Source: Sulfitobacter sp. S190 (GTDB lineage Bacteria > Pseudomonadota > Alphaproteobacteria > Rhodobacterales > Rhodobacteraceae). Taken from it: a stretch of 64,000 nt of DNA. Positions 34,713 to 43,310 of this stretch are shown here, piece by piece (positions within the stretch are counted from its first letter, which is position 1; the number at the start of each line of letters is the position of its first letter). The DNA is taken from the NCBI RefSeq assembly GCF_025141935.1, contig NZ_CP081120.1, positions 3,341,501-3,405,500 of the forward strand, given 5' to 3'. The position numbers and the translations under genes were made by a program. The notes beneath the pieces are model-generated. The model searched no databases. It had not been told where the DNA came from and saw only the letters and a list, made by a program, of their open reading frames with translations.

Positions 34713-34733
34713 ATCTGGGCTTTGCACCCAGAT
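34713..34733 (-). other. Perfect hairpin upstream of accD
   Basis: ATCTGGG (34713-34719) and CCCAGAT (34727-34733) form a 7-bp stem with a 7-nt loop in the 60-bp gap between the CPBP gene and accD, about 15 nt before the accD ATG. There is no U-run, so termination is doubtful. It may mark an mRNA processing or attenuation point ahead of accD. Confidence 0.5.
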
Positions 34734-34757
34734 AAGACGCTGCGTCAGGAAATGCAA

Positions 34758-35663
34758 TCAACGGCGCAGGGCCAGACGCGCGCCAAGCCAGAACACGACC
34801 ATCATGGCAAAATCCACCGGCAACCACGCCCGCAACGCTTCCTCGTCACCCAGACCGAAAGGCGCAAGGAAAAGAGCAAGACCTGACAGGCTGTCGGGAA
34901 CCGAAGTGATGAGCATTGCCACGACGTTGTTCAAAAAGTGCACAACGAGCGCAGGCCCCAAACTGCCGGCGCGCGCGGTGAGGTCTGCCATCAGCATGCC
35001 GAACATTCCCGCCCACAAGGTGATGAGCAGCGCATTGGATCCCGCTTCCGATGGTTGGTAATGGCCGATCGCAAACAGCGCCGAGGGCACGACCATCCAG
35101 ATCAACGGAGAAGAAAACCGCGCGGCAAGCTGTTGCTGCAAGAACCCCCGAAACAGAACCTCCTCGGCGCTGATCTGCACAAAAACCGCAAGCAACGATA
35201 TCGGCAGCAATGTCGCCCAAAGCCCCGGCGCCATGTTCGGCGTCAGCGGCCCCCCCATGTCATAGGGCGGCAAAACGGCCAGGGCGATCATCAGAACCAG
35301 CAAGACAACAAAGACCCGTGCCATCTGCGGCAGCAGAAGATCGAGACGCCCCAAAACGCTGATCCCTGCGCGGCGGTGCACGGTTTGCGTGACAAACACC
35401 ACTGCTGCGGTAATCAGGCCAAAGCTGAACAGGATCCAGTACATTGCCTGCGGTGTGCTGCCTGTTTCAAGCGTTTCGAGGGCGGCAAAATCGCCAGCAG
35501 CCCACAGGAATAGGAACTGCTGATACACGATGCCCAGCAACAGATAGAGCACGACCATCGCGGCAAGCCCCAACACTGTGCGCCAAAGCTCGGAAGTTGG
35601 CAGGGCCACGCCGTAGTGGGCAGGATGCGCGGCATAACCTGCATAGGACCGCGCGTCGGTCAC
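34758..35663 (-). CDS. CPBP-family intramembrane glutamic endopeptidase
   Basis: A 301-residue polytopic protein of the CPBP (ABI/CAAX prenyl protease-like) family. The catalytic motifs are SAEEVLFRGFL (Glu-Glu and Arg, near residues 160-170), SALFAIGHYQP (Phe and His, near 200) and VHFLNN (His and Asn, near 250). About eight hydrophobic segments are present. Members are intramembrane proteases, some regulating bacteriocin self-immunity or anti-sigma factors; the substrate here is unknown. The start overlaps the stop of the large ABC/cNMP-like gene (ATGA), so translation is coupled. Confidence 0.9.
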   Translation of the reverse strand: MTDARSYAGYAAHPAHYGVALPTSELWRTVLGLAAMVVLYLLLGIVYQQFLFLWAAGDFAALETLETGSTPQAMYWILFSFGLITAAVVFVTQTVHRRAGISVLGRLDLLLPQMARVFVVLLVLMIALAVLPPYDMGGPLTPNMAPGLWATLLPISLLAVFVQISAEEVLFRGFLQQQLAARFSSPLIWMVVPSALFAIGHYQPSEAGSNALLITLWAGMFGMLMADLTARAGSLGPALVVHFLNNVVAMLITSVPDSLSGLALFLAPFGLGDEEALRAWLPVDFAMMVVFWLGARLALRR

Positions 35664-38600
35664 AGTGACCCCTCGTCAGGATCAATGGGCGGAAGGGGCG
35701 GCCCCATTTCACGCGGCACTTCGATACCCGAGCTGCGGATCAATTCGGCCGCCCCCGATAGATGACCCGCAACCGTCCGCAGCAAACTCATTAGAACCTC
35801 CCGGTCATTTTCGACAACCGAGCGGAACTGCTCGGCTCCGATGCGCAGGAAGGTCGTGTGCTCCAAAGTATCCAGATCAACTTGGCGCGGTTCGCGCACA
35901 ATGATGGCGAGATCCCCGATGACGCGACCGGGCTCGACCGTGGAAATATGCTGCCGGTCGCCGTTGGCATCAAGGAACGTCAATTCGGCAAGACCTGACA
36001 GGCACAGATAAACCGCATCGGCCTGCTGACCCTCGCTGAAGATGCGCGTGCCGGGCTGCGCTTCGTACCATTGCGCGGCAAAGGCCAGCAGCCGCTGGCT
36101 GCGCGCATCCAGATTGTGAAACAGCTCCGCCCGCTGGATGGCACCGAGCTTGCGTCGCAAATCCGCCGAAGCGGTCTGTTCCGTGCCGTGACGTTCCGAC
36201 TTTTCAACACCGTCCACCTGCCCATGCATGATCTCAACGTACATGTCATAGGTGTCAGTTTCATCGAACCGTTCGTTGAGAAAGATCAGCGTCGTGTCGG
36301 GGAGCAAATTGCGCAGGCGCTGGCGCGTCACTGCCAGTTCACTGCCCGCGAGAGCCTGATCAAAGATCAGAACATCCGGTTTCTTGATCGTTGCGCGGCT
36401 GAATGCGGCGCGTTCGTGCACCACCTGCGGCAGGTTCGCACCACCGATTGTCGTGCGCACGTCAAACACGTTCGTCGCGACCGGCTGGCGCAGATCATGG
36501 GCCCGTAGAATGTCCGATACCGCATCGACAATAAGGTCTGTCTGCACGCCTGCGATGCTCGACACACGGCCATAGATCAGGTTTTCCAAAAGGGTCAGGC
36601 GCGGCAGATAGTTGCCCGGATCAATCGGCACGAACATCTCTTGCGCACGCTCGCGCAAGGCGGCAGCACGGCTGCGACGGATGTTGAGAATTTCTTCCTT
36701 GAAGCTTTCGGGGAAGGCCGGGCCGATCTGCTCTGCGGTAAAGGCAAAAGGAACGGTGAGAAGAAGTGCAAATTCTTCTTCGTCCAGCGAACCATCTCCC
36801 TTGTCCCTGCGCCGCTGCGCGATATCCACCAGCTTTTCGTAGAGTTCTTCATCGATCCCGAGCGCCGTAAAAAGCGGATGACTGGTGCCATCGCGCCCGA
36901 ATGTTTCGTGCAGGGTTTCAACCAGCGTTTGCGAAATGGCGATGGCCTGTTCGGCCAATCCCTGTTCGATGATCATCGACAAGAACGCTTTTTCGGCCGC
37001 CAGACCCTGCTGGCTGATGTCCCGCCTCGGTGCCGCGAACATCAGGTTGCCCCCCAGCGGGACCGCCGGGTTGAAGGCATCGGGGTCGAAACGGTAGATC
37101 GCCTTGTCCAGCCCCTCTTCGGCCAAACGCTCGGCCACTTCGTCGCGCAGGCCGACGATCTTCATTGCCAGCTCAGGGTGTCGGCCGGGATCCATCCGCG
37201 AACCCAGCATCGCACGGAACATCTGCTCGTCCGTGCCCAGCGTGCGGGACAGCTCGAACCACCACTTGTTGATGTCGTCCCGCGTTGCCAGTCCGGCAAG
37301 CTCGGGATCGAGCCACTCGGCCTTCAGGCTGTCGCGGCTGTTGCCCGAACGCTCCGCTTCGATCCCGTCGCGGTCACGGTGGTTGGGATCCCACAAAACG
37401 GTCTTGGGGCTGGTACGCAATGACATCAAGAGATTGTCGCCAACGGTACCGCTGAAAAGATAGGGCTGCGGCTGCACATAGCCGATCCGCGCGGCAATCA
37501 CCGTTTGATGCAGGGTCGCGATATCGTGGCCCGCCATCCGCACACTGCCACGGGCAGGGATCACTTCGCGGGTCAGCAGTTCGGCCACTGCGCGCCGTTC
37601 CGATTGGGTCGACGCCTTGATCGCGACCTGCGCACCGGAAGGGATTTCGAGACTAAAGCCATCGAGCACGGCGTTTCCGTCGGCATTTCGCACAGTGACG
37701 GTGTCGATTTCGATCCGTCCCTTGAGGTGCGGTATCTCCTCGGGGCTGCCCACAAACAGGCTCTCGTCGATCATCCCGCGCGGGGCAAAACGCTCAACCA
37801 CCACGTCCCAGCGCAGCGCCATATCCTGTGTCTGGTTGTAATAGGCAAGCAGTTCCTTCCAAGGGCTGCTGAGGTCCTTGTATGCTGCAAGTGCCGCGAC
37901 AAGTGCACCCACCGTGATTTCGCCGCGGATGGCGAGAATGCCGCCGACGAGATAGAAAAAGAAGGGCGTCAGCTGTGTGATGAAGTTGTTGAGAAACTTC
38001 ATGAAGAACTTTTTCTGGTAAATCTTGAACCGGATGTTGAACAGAATACCCAACCGGTCGGTGAAGCCCGCCAACCGGAACCGCCAACCGCCATTGGTGC
38101 GCAAATCGGTAATGCCCGCGGCCGTCTCTCCGATCTCCGCTGACAGATGCCGGACTTCCTTGATCCGCTCTTTGTTGAGCAGATTGATCTGCCGTTGCAG
38201 CATGGGAATGATGTAGGCCTGCAACGGGATCAGCGCGATACCGGCCAGACCGAACCAGACCGACTGCAGGAACAAGAAGACCACGATGATGAGCATCTGG
38301 CCTGCCTGAAATACCGGCTGCGCAATAAAATCGCCCATCAGGCCGCCCATGGGTTCGGCTTCGGAGGTCACCATGCTGACCATTTCGCCCTGGCTGGTGG
38401 TTTCGAAATACCGTTTGGGGAACCGCATCATCCGGCCAACCAGCTTGTAGCGGAAACGTCGCAACATGCGCTCGGCCAGAACACCCTTCATGGTATTGAG
38501 CCGCATCTTCAAAAGCCCGTGGACCAGCACCGCACCCAGATAGCCAAAGCACAGGGCGGCCAGAAACTGGATCTGGCTCATCTCGTAGCCGAGTATCTCG

Positions 38601-38758
38601 ATACTGTCGGATTCCGCGCCAATGGCATCGTTGATGATACGCTTGGGCAACTCGAGCGTGGCGTACAAAAAGGGAAACGTGAAAAGGGTAAAGGCCAACA
38701 GGCCCAACTGCTCGCGCTTGGAGTATTTCCAGATAAAGGCAAACAGGCTGCGTTCCAT
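35660..38758 (-). CDS. Degenerate ABC-exporter protein with cyclic-nucleotide-binding domain
   Basis: A 1032-residue protein. The N-terminal 340 residues are a type I ABC-exporter membrane domain with about six TM helices (coupling-type sequences such as RFPKRYFETTSQGEMVSMVTSE near 112-133). The ATPase domain follows but is degenerate: the Walker A position reads AIKASTQSERRA (about 379-390) without GxxGxGKS, the signature LSGGQ is replaced by LPQVVHERAAF (about 775-785), Walker B reads DVLIFDQA with Gln for the catalytic Glu (about 795-802), and the H-loop His is absent. Q-loop-like segments occur twice (GYVQPQPYLFSG near 426; FVPIDPGNYLP near 709), with roughly 270 extra residues between them. 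Residues 874-1009 match a cyclic-nucleotide-binding beta barrel (IFSEGQQADAVYLCLSG, then GRVIGDLAIIVREPRQ). A GTG 48 nt upstream is another possible start. It is coupled to the CPBP protease gene. ATP hydrolysis seems unlikely; a sensory or scaffold role is inference. Confidence 0.8.
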   Translation of the reverse strand: MERSLFAFIWKYSKREQLGLLAFTLFTFPFLYATLELPKRIINDAIGAESDSIEILGYEMSQIQFLAALCFGYLGAVLVHGLLKMRLNTMKGVLAERMLRRFRYKLVGRMMRFPKRYFETTSQGEMVSMVTSEAEPMGGLMGDFIAQPVFQAGQMLIIVVFLFLQSVWFGLAGIALIPLQAYIIPMLQRQINLLNKERIKEVRHLSAEIGETAAGITDLRTNGGWRFRLAGFTDRLGILFNIRFKIYQKKFFMKFLNNFITQLTPFFFYLVGGILAIRGEITVGALVAALAAYKDLSSPWKELLAYYNQTQDMALRWDVVVERFAPRGMIDESLFVGSPEEIPHLKGRIEIDTVTVRNADGNAVLDGFSLEIPSGAQVAIKASTQSERRAVAELLTREVIPARGSVRMAGHDIATLHQTVIAARIGYVQPQPYLFSGTVGDNLLMSLRTSPKTVLWDPNHRDRDGIEAERSGNSRDSLKAEWLDPELAGLATRDDINKWWFELSRTLGTDEQMFRAMLGSRMDPGRHPELAMKIVGLRDEVAERLAEEGLDKAIYRFDPDAFNPAVPLGGNLMFAAPRRDISQQGLAAEKAFLSMIIEQGLAEQAIAISQTLVETLHETFGRDGTSHPLFTALGIDEELYEKLVDIAQRRRDKGDGSLDEEEFALLLTVPFAFTAEQIGPAFPESFKEEILNIRRSRAAALRERAQEMFVPIDPGNYLPRLTLLENLIYGRVSSIAGVQTDLIVDAVSDILRAHDLRQPVATNVFDVRTTIGGANLPQVVHERAAFSRATIKKPDVLIFDQALAGSELAVTRQRLRNLLPDTTLIFLNERFDETDTYDMYVEIMHGQVDGVEKSERHGTEQTASADLRRKLGAIQRAELFHNLDARSQRLLAFAAQWYEAQPGTRIFSEGQQADAVYLCLSGLAELTFLDANGDRQHISTVEPGRVIGDLAIIVREPRQVDLDTLEHTTFLRIGAEQFRSVVENDREVLMSLLRTVAGHLSGAAELIRSSGIEVPREMGPPLPPIDPDEGSL

Positions 38759-38899
38759 GGCGCGACTTTCATCTGACAGGGCCTGTCGCAACTTAGAGTT
38801 TCGCACAGTGGTTTACAACGTGCCACAGGCGCAGGACGCTTGCAGCAAACGCAATGCGCCAGTATTGCGGTAACAAACCAGATCGCCAGGGAGCTACCG

Positions 38900-40666
38900 A
38901 TGTCCACCAACGCCCGTTTCGACAAGTCCAGATTGCCCAGCCGCCATGTCACCGAAGGCCCCGCGCGCGCACCGCACCGGTCTTACTATTATGCGATGGG
39001 CATGACCGAAACAGAGATTCACCAGCCTCTGGTCGGCGTTGCGACCTGCTGGAACGAAGCGGCACCCTGCAACATCGCGCTAAACAGGCAGGCCCAATCG
39101 GTCAAGGTCGGTGTGGCCAATAACGAAGGAACACCGCGCGAGTTCACCACAATCACCGTCACCGACGGCATCGCGATGGGCCACGAAGGCATGCGGTCCT
39201 CACTTGCGTCGCGTGAGGCGATTGCCGACACGGTCGAGTTGACAATGCGCGGTCACTGCTATGACGCGCTTGTCGGGCTGGCCGGCTGTGACAAATCGCT
39301 CCCCGGTATGATGATGGCCATGCTGCGTCTGAATGTGCCTTCGGTCTTTATGTATGGTGGCTCCATCCTTCCGGGCAAAGCGCCCAAAGGTGCCGATGTG
39401 CCCGAAGGGTTTGCCGACCGCGATCTGACGGTTCAGGACATGTTCGAGGCGGTCGGCAATTTCCAGAATGGCACGATGTCCGAAGCGGCACTCGAGGTGC
39501 TTGAACGGGTGGCGTGCCCGTCCGCGGGCGCGTGCGGCGGCCAGTTCACCGCCAACACGATGGCTTGCGTCTCCGAGGCGATCGGCCTCGCCCTGCCGAA
39601 TTCTTCCGGAGCGCCCGCCCCTTACGAAAGCCGCGACGAATACGCCCGCGCATCGGGTGCGGCCGTCATGAACCTGATCGAAAAGAACATCCGCGCCCGC
39701 GACATCTGCACTCGTGAAGCATTTGAAAATGCGGCGCGTATCGTGGCTTGCACAGGCGGCTCGACCAACGCGGGCCTGCACCTGCCCGCCATGGCCCACG
39801 AGGCCGGCATCGAATTCTTCCTCGAAGATGTCTGCGATATTTTCCGTGACACGCCCTACTTCGTCGACATGAAGCCCGGTGGCCAATACGTCGCCAAGGA
39901 CCTTTACGAAGCGGGCGGGGTGCCGGTTGTGATGCGCGAATTGCGCAAGGCCGGCCTGATCCACGAAGACTGCATGACCGTCACCGGCTACTCGATGGGC
40001 GAAGAGCTGGACAAGATCGAGCGCGAAGCAGACGGCAAGGTCATCCATTCTGTCAAAACGCCCCTGTCGACCACCGGCGGTGTCGTTGGCCTGAAAGGCA
40101 ATCTCGCCCCCGAAGGTGCGATCGTGAAGATCGCGGGTATGGGCGAAGAAGACATCGTGTTTACCGGCCCGGCGCTCATCTTCGAATGTGAACAGGACGC
40201 GTTTGAAGCGGTGCAGAACCGCACGTATTCCGAAGGCGATGTATTTGTCATCCGCAATGAGGGTCCGCGTGGCGGCCCCGGTATGCGCGAGATGCTGGCC
40301 ACCACGGCGGCGCTTTCGGGTCAGGGTATGGGCAAGAAGGTCGCGCTGATTACTGACGGTCGGTTCTCCGGCGCCACGCGCGGCTTCTGTGTCGGCCACG
40401 TGGGACCGGAGGCTGCGATGGGCGGCCCGATCGGCCTGCTGAAGAACGGCGACATGATCACGATCGATGCGATCACCGGCTCCATCTCTGTCGACCTGAG
40501 CGATGACGAACTTGCCGCGCGCAAGGCCGATTGGAAGGGCCCGCGGGAGACAAACTATGCCTCCGGTGCGCTGTGGAAGTACGCCCAGTTGGTCGGACCG
40601 ACCTATCTTGGCGCGGTCACGCATCCGGGTGCTGCGAAAGAAACGCATGACTACATGGAGCTGTAA
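38900..40666 (+). CDS. ilvD: Dihydroxy-acid dehydratase
   Basis: A 588-residue iron-sulfur dehydratase of branched-chain amino acid and pantothenate synthesis, acting on 2,3-dihydroxyisovalerate and 2,3-dihydroxy-3-methylvalerate. The cluster cysteines sit in [11 protein letters not shown] (near residue 50), [10 protein letters not shown] (near 130) and [16 protein letters not shown] (near 205). [10 protein letters not shown] and the late RFSGATRG segment complete the family pattern. The ATG at 38900 follows AGGGAG; upstream in-frame codons are not needed. A CGCAAT/ATTGCG inverted repeat (38850-38869) lies in the leader. The next gene starts inside its last 20 nt. Confidence 0.95.
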   Translation: MSTNARFDKSRLPSRHVTEGPARAPHRSYYYAMGMTETEIHQPLVGVATCWNEAAPCNIALNRQAQSVKVGVANNEGTPREFTTITVTDGIAMGHEGMRSSLASREAIADTVELTMRGHCYDALVGLAGCDKSLPGMMMAMLRLNVPSVFMYGGSILPGKAPKGADVPEGFADRDLTVQDMFEAVGNFQNGTMSEAALEVLERVACPSAGACGGQFTANTMACVSEAIGLALPNSSGAPAPYESRDEYARASGAAVMNLIEKNIRARDICTREAFENAARIVACTGGSTNAGLHLPAMAHEAGIEFFLEDVCDIFRDTPYFVDMKPGGQYVAKDLYEAGGVPVVMRELRKAGLIHEDCMTVTGYSMGEELDKIEREADGKVIHSVKTPLSTTGGVVGLKGNLAPEGAIVKIAGMGEEDIVFTGPALIFECEQDAFEAVQNRTYSEGDVFVIRNEGPRGGPGMREMLATTAALSGQGMGKKVALITDGRFSGATRGFCVGHVGPEAAMGGPIGLLKNGDMITIDAITGSISVDLSDDELAARKADWKGPRETNYASGALWKYAQLVGPTYLGAVTHPGAAKETHDYMEL

Positions 40667-41255
40667 GGCGCTTGGCGGGCTCGTTGCTGCAGTTTTCCTG
40701 AGCGCCTGTGAGCCGGGCGCCGGCACGCCCGGTTTTCTTTCTGGGCTTGCCTTACCTTCAGGGGCACAGACGCCTGCCAAACCGCCATTGACACAGGCCC
40801 GCATGATGGGCGGGGATATTGCATTGGTCCCGCCGGACGGGTTCTGCATCGATCCTCAAACCCTGCGGCAGGAGTTCGCATTGCTGGCCCGCTGTGACGT
40901 ACTCGGCGCGCCCACAGGGGCCGCCGGAGCGCCGCTGGGTGTCATGACGCTGAGCCTGACGCGGGTGGGGCGCAATGCACGGCAGCCCACGCCGCTGGAA
41001 ATCAGTGCGGCTGCCGGTGTGTCGGCCCCCGCGGACGTGGTCACAAAGGGAGATGTTGTCCTTTACAAGACACGCGGCACGCCCCCTGTCGATGGCATGG
41101 ACACAGCACATTGGCGCGCGTTGTCGCAGGTGGGCACTGTGGTGATGGGTGCTGCGTTTTACGGGCCAACGAACGGGCGCGCAGTTTCGGCCGAAGGCGC
41201 GCTCATGATCCGCCGCATGTTCGCCGCAACCGCCGCGAAATCAGCGGCTGAATGA
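40647..41255 (+). CDS. Putative lipoprotein of unknown function
   Basis: A 202-residue exported protein whose signal ends in a lipobox LSAC at residues 17-20, so it is probably an outer- or inner-membrane lipoprotein. After a Pro/Gly-rich linker, the folded part (about residues 50-195) contains [24 protein letters not shown] and a C-terminal helix with [10 protein letters not shown] do not recognise a family. Its ATG lies 20 nt before the ilvD stop in another frame, so its translation is tied to ilvD. Confidence 0.75.
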   Translation: MTTWSCKALGGLVAAVFLSACEPGAGTPGFLSGLALPSGAQTPAKPPLTQARMMGGDIALVPPDGFCIDPQTLRQEFALLARCDVLGAPTGAAGAPLGVMTLSLTRVGRNARQPTPLEISAAAGVSAPADVVTKGDVVLYKTRGTPPVDGMDTAHWRALSQVGTVVMGAAFYGPTNGRAVSAEGALMIRRMFAATAAKSAAE

Positions 41256-41378
41256 TCTGCGCCGCTTGCGCGATCCCCTCGCAAAATGCAATTGTGACCC
41301 AAAGGCGCAGGCCCGTTCAGTTGATCGAAACCACCGGGCTGGCATAAAACAACGCACGACAGGCAACAGGGCTCGGGC

Positions 41379-42152
41379 ATGGCCAAAATCGGCAGCAGCA
41401 TTTTCGACAGCGCGTTCTACGCACGCACACTCGCAAAGTGGGCGCGTGTCGCGCGGCTGGCGCGGGCATCCGATCTGGCAGCTTTACGCCGCCAGCGCCT
41501 GCGCGCACGACAGCTCAAGGCGCATCTCGACGAGTTGATCCATGTCGCGGACGAGCGGTTGGCCTTACCGCTTGTCGGCTCCAGCAGCTTCCCCAAACCA
41601 CACAACGCCGACTGGGCATGGCGCCCTGAATTGTGGCGCGGCCCCTTGCCGAAGCCAGGTATCAGCAGCGTGCAGACCCGCTCGATGCTGGGCGACGAAG
41701 TAACGCTCTTTCACGATTGCGCCTATTCCGAACTGACCCTGCGCCAATTGCGCAATTTGCGTGAAGAGGATCTTGCGCCCTACGGATTGCGCATGGACGT
41801 CTTCCGGTTTGACGGATCATTCCTGTCGCTGGTGCTGGATTTGCCGACGGACGGGGTGACCGGTCTGAAAAAATCACACCTGGTGCGAATGGACGCGATC
41901 ATCGAGCTCGAAAAACCGATCGAGATCTTTGCGCGGCTGAACATCAAAAATGGCCCGAACACAGAACAGCTGGTCCGCGAGCTGCCCATGAACGCACCGC
42001 AGGTGACGGTTGAATTCGATCTCGCCTATTCGAACCTGAATGAACGCCGTGTCGAAAGCGCTTGGATCGATCTGATATTCGAGGGCCCCGAGATGAACGA
42101 GGTGACCCTGCGCGATCTGACATTCTCGCGCCGGCCACGTGCCCAGATCTGA
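41379..42152 (+). CDS. DUF6478 family protein
   Basis: A 257-residue soluble protein that I recognise as DUF6478, a Rhodobacterales family without known function. Markers are SSSFPKPHNADWAWRPELWRG in part (near residues 68-85) and FHDCAYSELTLRQLRN (near 110-125), followed by a beta-rich C-terminal half. The N-terminus (FYARTLAKWARVARLARAS) is a basic amphipathic helix that could bind a membrane. It heads a three-gene cluster with 12-nt spacing to the next gene. Confidence 0.8.
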   Translation: MAKIGSSIFDSAFYARTLAKWARVARLARASDLAALRRQRLRARQLKAHLDELIHVADERLALPLVGSSSFPKPHNADWAWRPELWRGPLPKPGISSVQTRSMLGDEVTLFHDCAYSELTLRQLRNLREEDLAPYGLRMDVFRFDGSFLSLVLDLPTDGVTGLKKSHLVRMDAIIELEKPIEIFARLNIKNGPNTEQLVRELPMNAPQVTVEFDLAYSNLNERRVESAWIDLIFEGPEMNEVTLRDLTFSRRPRAQI

Positions 42153-42164
42153 GGAGCCGGTTGA

Positions 42165-42533
42165 ATGACAGATCTGACATTGACGAAAACGCAGATGCGG
42201 CAAGGCCTTTGGGAAGGTGTGCTGACCGGTTCGGCCGATACGCCGAAGCTGAAGGTAAGCCATGCGGGGCGGGCCGTGGATGGCGTGCAGATCGCGGCCA
42301 TGGAGAACGATGCCGGCTTTGCCGTCCAAATCCCGATCCCTGCGGAAGCGATTGCCGATGGGATGCAAACCATCGTCATTGCGGATGCGTCATCCGATGA
42401 CCAGATCGGCGCGATCACCTTGATGGCGGGCGAAGCACTCGCCGATGATATGCGCGTCGAAGTCGACCTGCTGCGCGCCGAACTCGACATGCTGAAACGG
42501 GCCTTTCGCCGCCACTGTCTTGAAACAGATTGA
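42165..42533 (+). CDS. Conserved hypothetical beta-rich protein with C-terminal helix
   Basis: A 122-residue protein. Residues 10-95 are predicted mostly beta (GVLTGSADTPKLKVSHAGRAV in part), and residues 96-120 form a charged helix (DLLRAELDMLKRAFRRH) that could make a coiled coil or a membrane-surface contact. I recall similar unnamed proteins following DUF6478 genes in Roseobacter relatives. It begins behind GGAGCCGG, 12 nt after DUF6478, and its last 14 nt overlap the next gene. Confidence 0.72.
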   Translation: MTDLTLTKTQMRQGLWEGVLTGSADTPKLKVSHAGRAVDGVQIAAMENDAGFAVQIPIPAEAIADGMQTIVIADASSDDQIGAITLMAGEALADDMRVEVDLLRAELDMLKRAFRRHCLETD

Positions 42534-43239
42534 CGACCGCGCCCTGATCGGCGCGCGCAACAACGCCGATCTTTATGAGGCCGTGTTCCGGGCACACGGA
42601 CTACGCTTTCGGCGACCGCCACACGCGTTCTTCGCAGTGGACAAACCCCCACCCTATTACGCAACCGTCTCTCTGACCGCGCCGATCGATCCGGGTTCCT
42701 TTCTCGCTGAGCTTGCGGACACAGCATCGCTGCATGGGCGGACCCTTACGGTCAAAGACAGCTTTGACCAGCTTGATCTTGGTCCTTTCGGTTTTGAGCG
42801 GCTGTTCACCTCACAGTGGATTTATAGACGAGCGCAACCTGTTGCGTTACCCGACGGATGGCGCCTTATTGCGGATGCAGATGAATTGCGCGCATGGGAA
42901 GCGGGGTGGCGCGGGAGCCCGCTGGACACAGACGCGATGTTCCCGCCCAATCTGTTGGACCTCGCCGATATCCGGTTTTTGGGCCGGGCAAACGATGGGA
43001 ACTTCAGAGCCGGTTGCATCGCGAATTTGTCGGCGGATTGCATCGGTCTGTCCAACGTTTTTGACACGGACAAAAGCCCGGAAATGTTTGCCGAAGCGGC
43101 ATTGGCGGCAGGATCGTTGGATGGAAATCGCCCGGTTGTCGGATACGAGCGCGCAGACACTCTCGATTCTGCACGGCGCATTGGTTTCGATGCCGTCGGC
43201 CCGCTCACTGTCTGGTCCAGCAGCAATGCCCAGTTCTAG
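42520..43239 (+). CDS. Conserved hypothetical protein
   Basis: A 239-residue cytoplasmic protein starting at a TTG inside the end of the previous gene. The N-terminal part has GARNNADLYEAVFRAHGLRF and a PPPYYATVSLTAP stretch, the middle carries WRGSPLDTDAMFPPNLL, and the C-terminal part has a GYERADTLDSARRIGFDAVGPLTVW segment. That last segment resembles the end of GNAT acetyltransferases (a GY motif plus a final strand), so a GNAT-like fold is possible but unproven. No other in-frame start gives a sensible N-terminus. It closes the DUF6478 cluster and has a strong terminator. Confidence 0.7.
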   Translation: MKQIDDRALIGARNNADLYEAVFRAHGLRFRRPPHAFFAVDKPPPYYATVSLTAPIDPGSFLAELADTASLHGRTLTVKDSFDQLDLGPFGFERLFTSQWIYRRAQPVALPDGWRLIADADELRAWEAGWRGSPLDTDAMFPPNLLDLADIRFLGRANDGNFRAGCIANLSADCIGLSNVFDTDKSPEMFAEAALAAGSLDGNRPVVGYERADTLDSARRIGFDAVGPLTVWSSSNAQF

Positions 43240-43258
43240 GGGCGTTCTGCCTCAAAAG

Positions 43259-43289
43259 AAAAGGCCGCCCCGGTCCGGAGCGGCCTTTT
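43259..43289. terminator. Bidirectional intrinsic terminator
   Basis: AAAAGGCCGC (43259-43268) and GCGGCCTTTT (43280-43289) form a perfect 10-bp stem with A/T tracts on both sides, placed between the convergent genes ending at 43239 (plus) and 43311 (minus). It should stop transcription in both directions. Confidence 0.9.
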
Positions 43290-43310
43290 CCTAGTCTATC
43301 CAGCGAAAAT

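Noticed and set aside
33606..34886. 426-codon plus-strand frame opposite folC/accD
   Set aside because: Runs antisense through two well-defined genes; Arg/His-rich shadow.
39200..40849. 549-codon open frame on the minus strand opposite ilvD
   Set aside because: Shadow frame of a highly expressed, high-GC gene; composition is Arg/His/Gly-rich with no domain, and ilvD on the other strand is certain.
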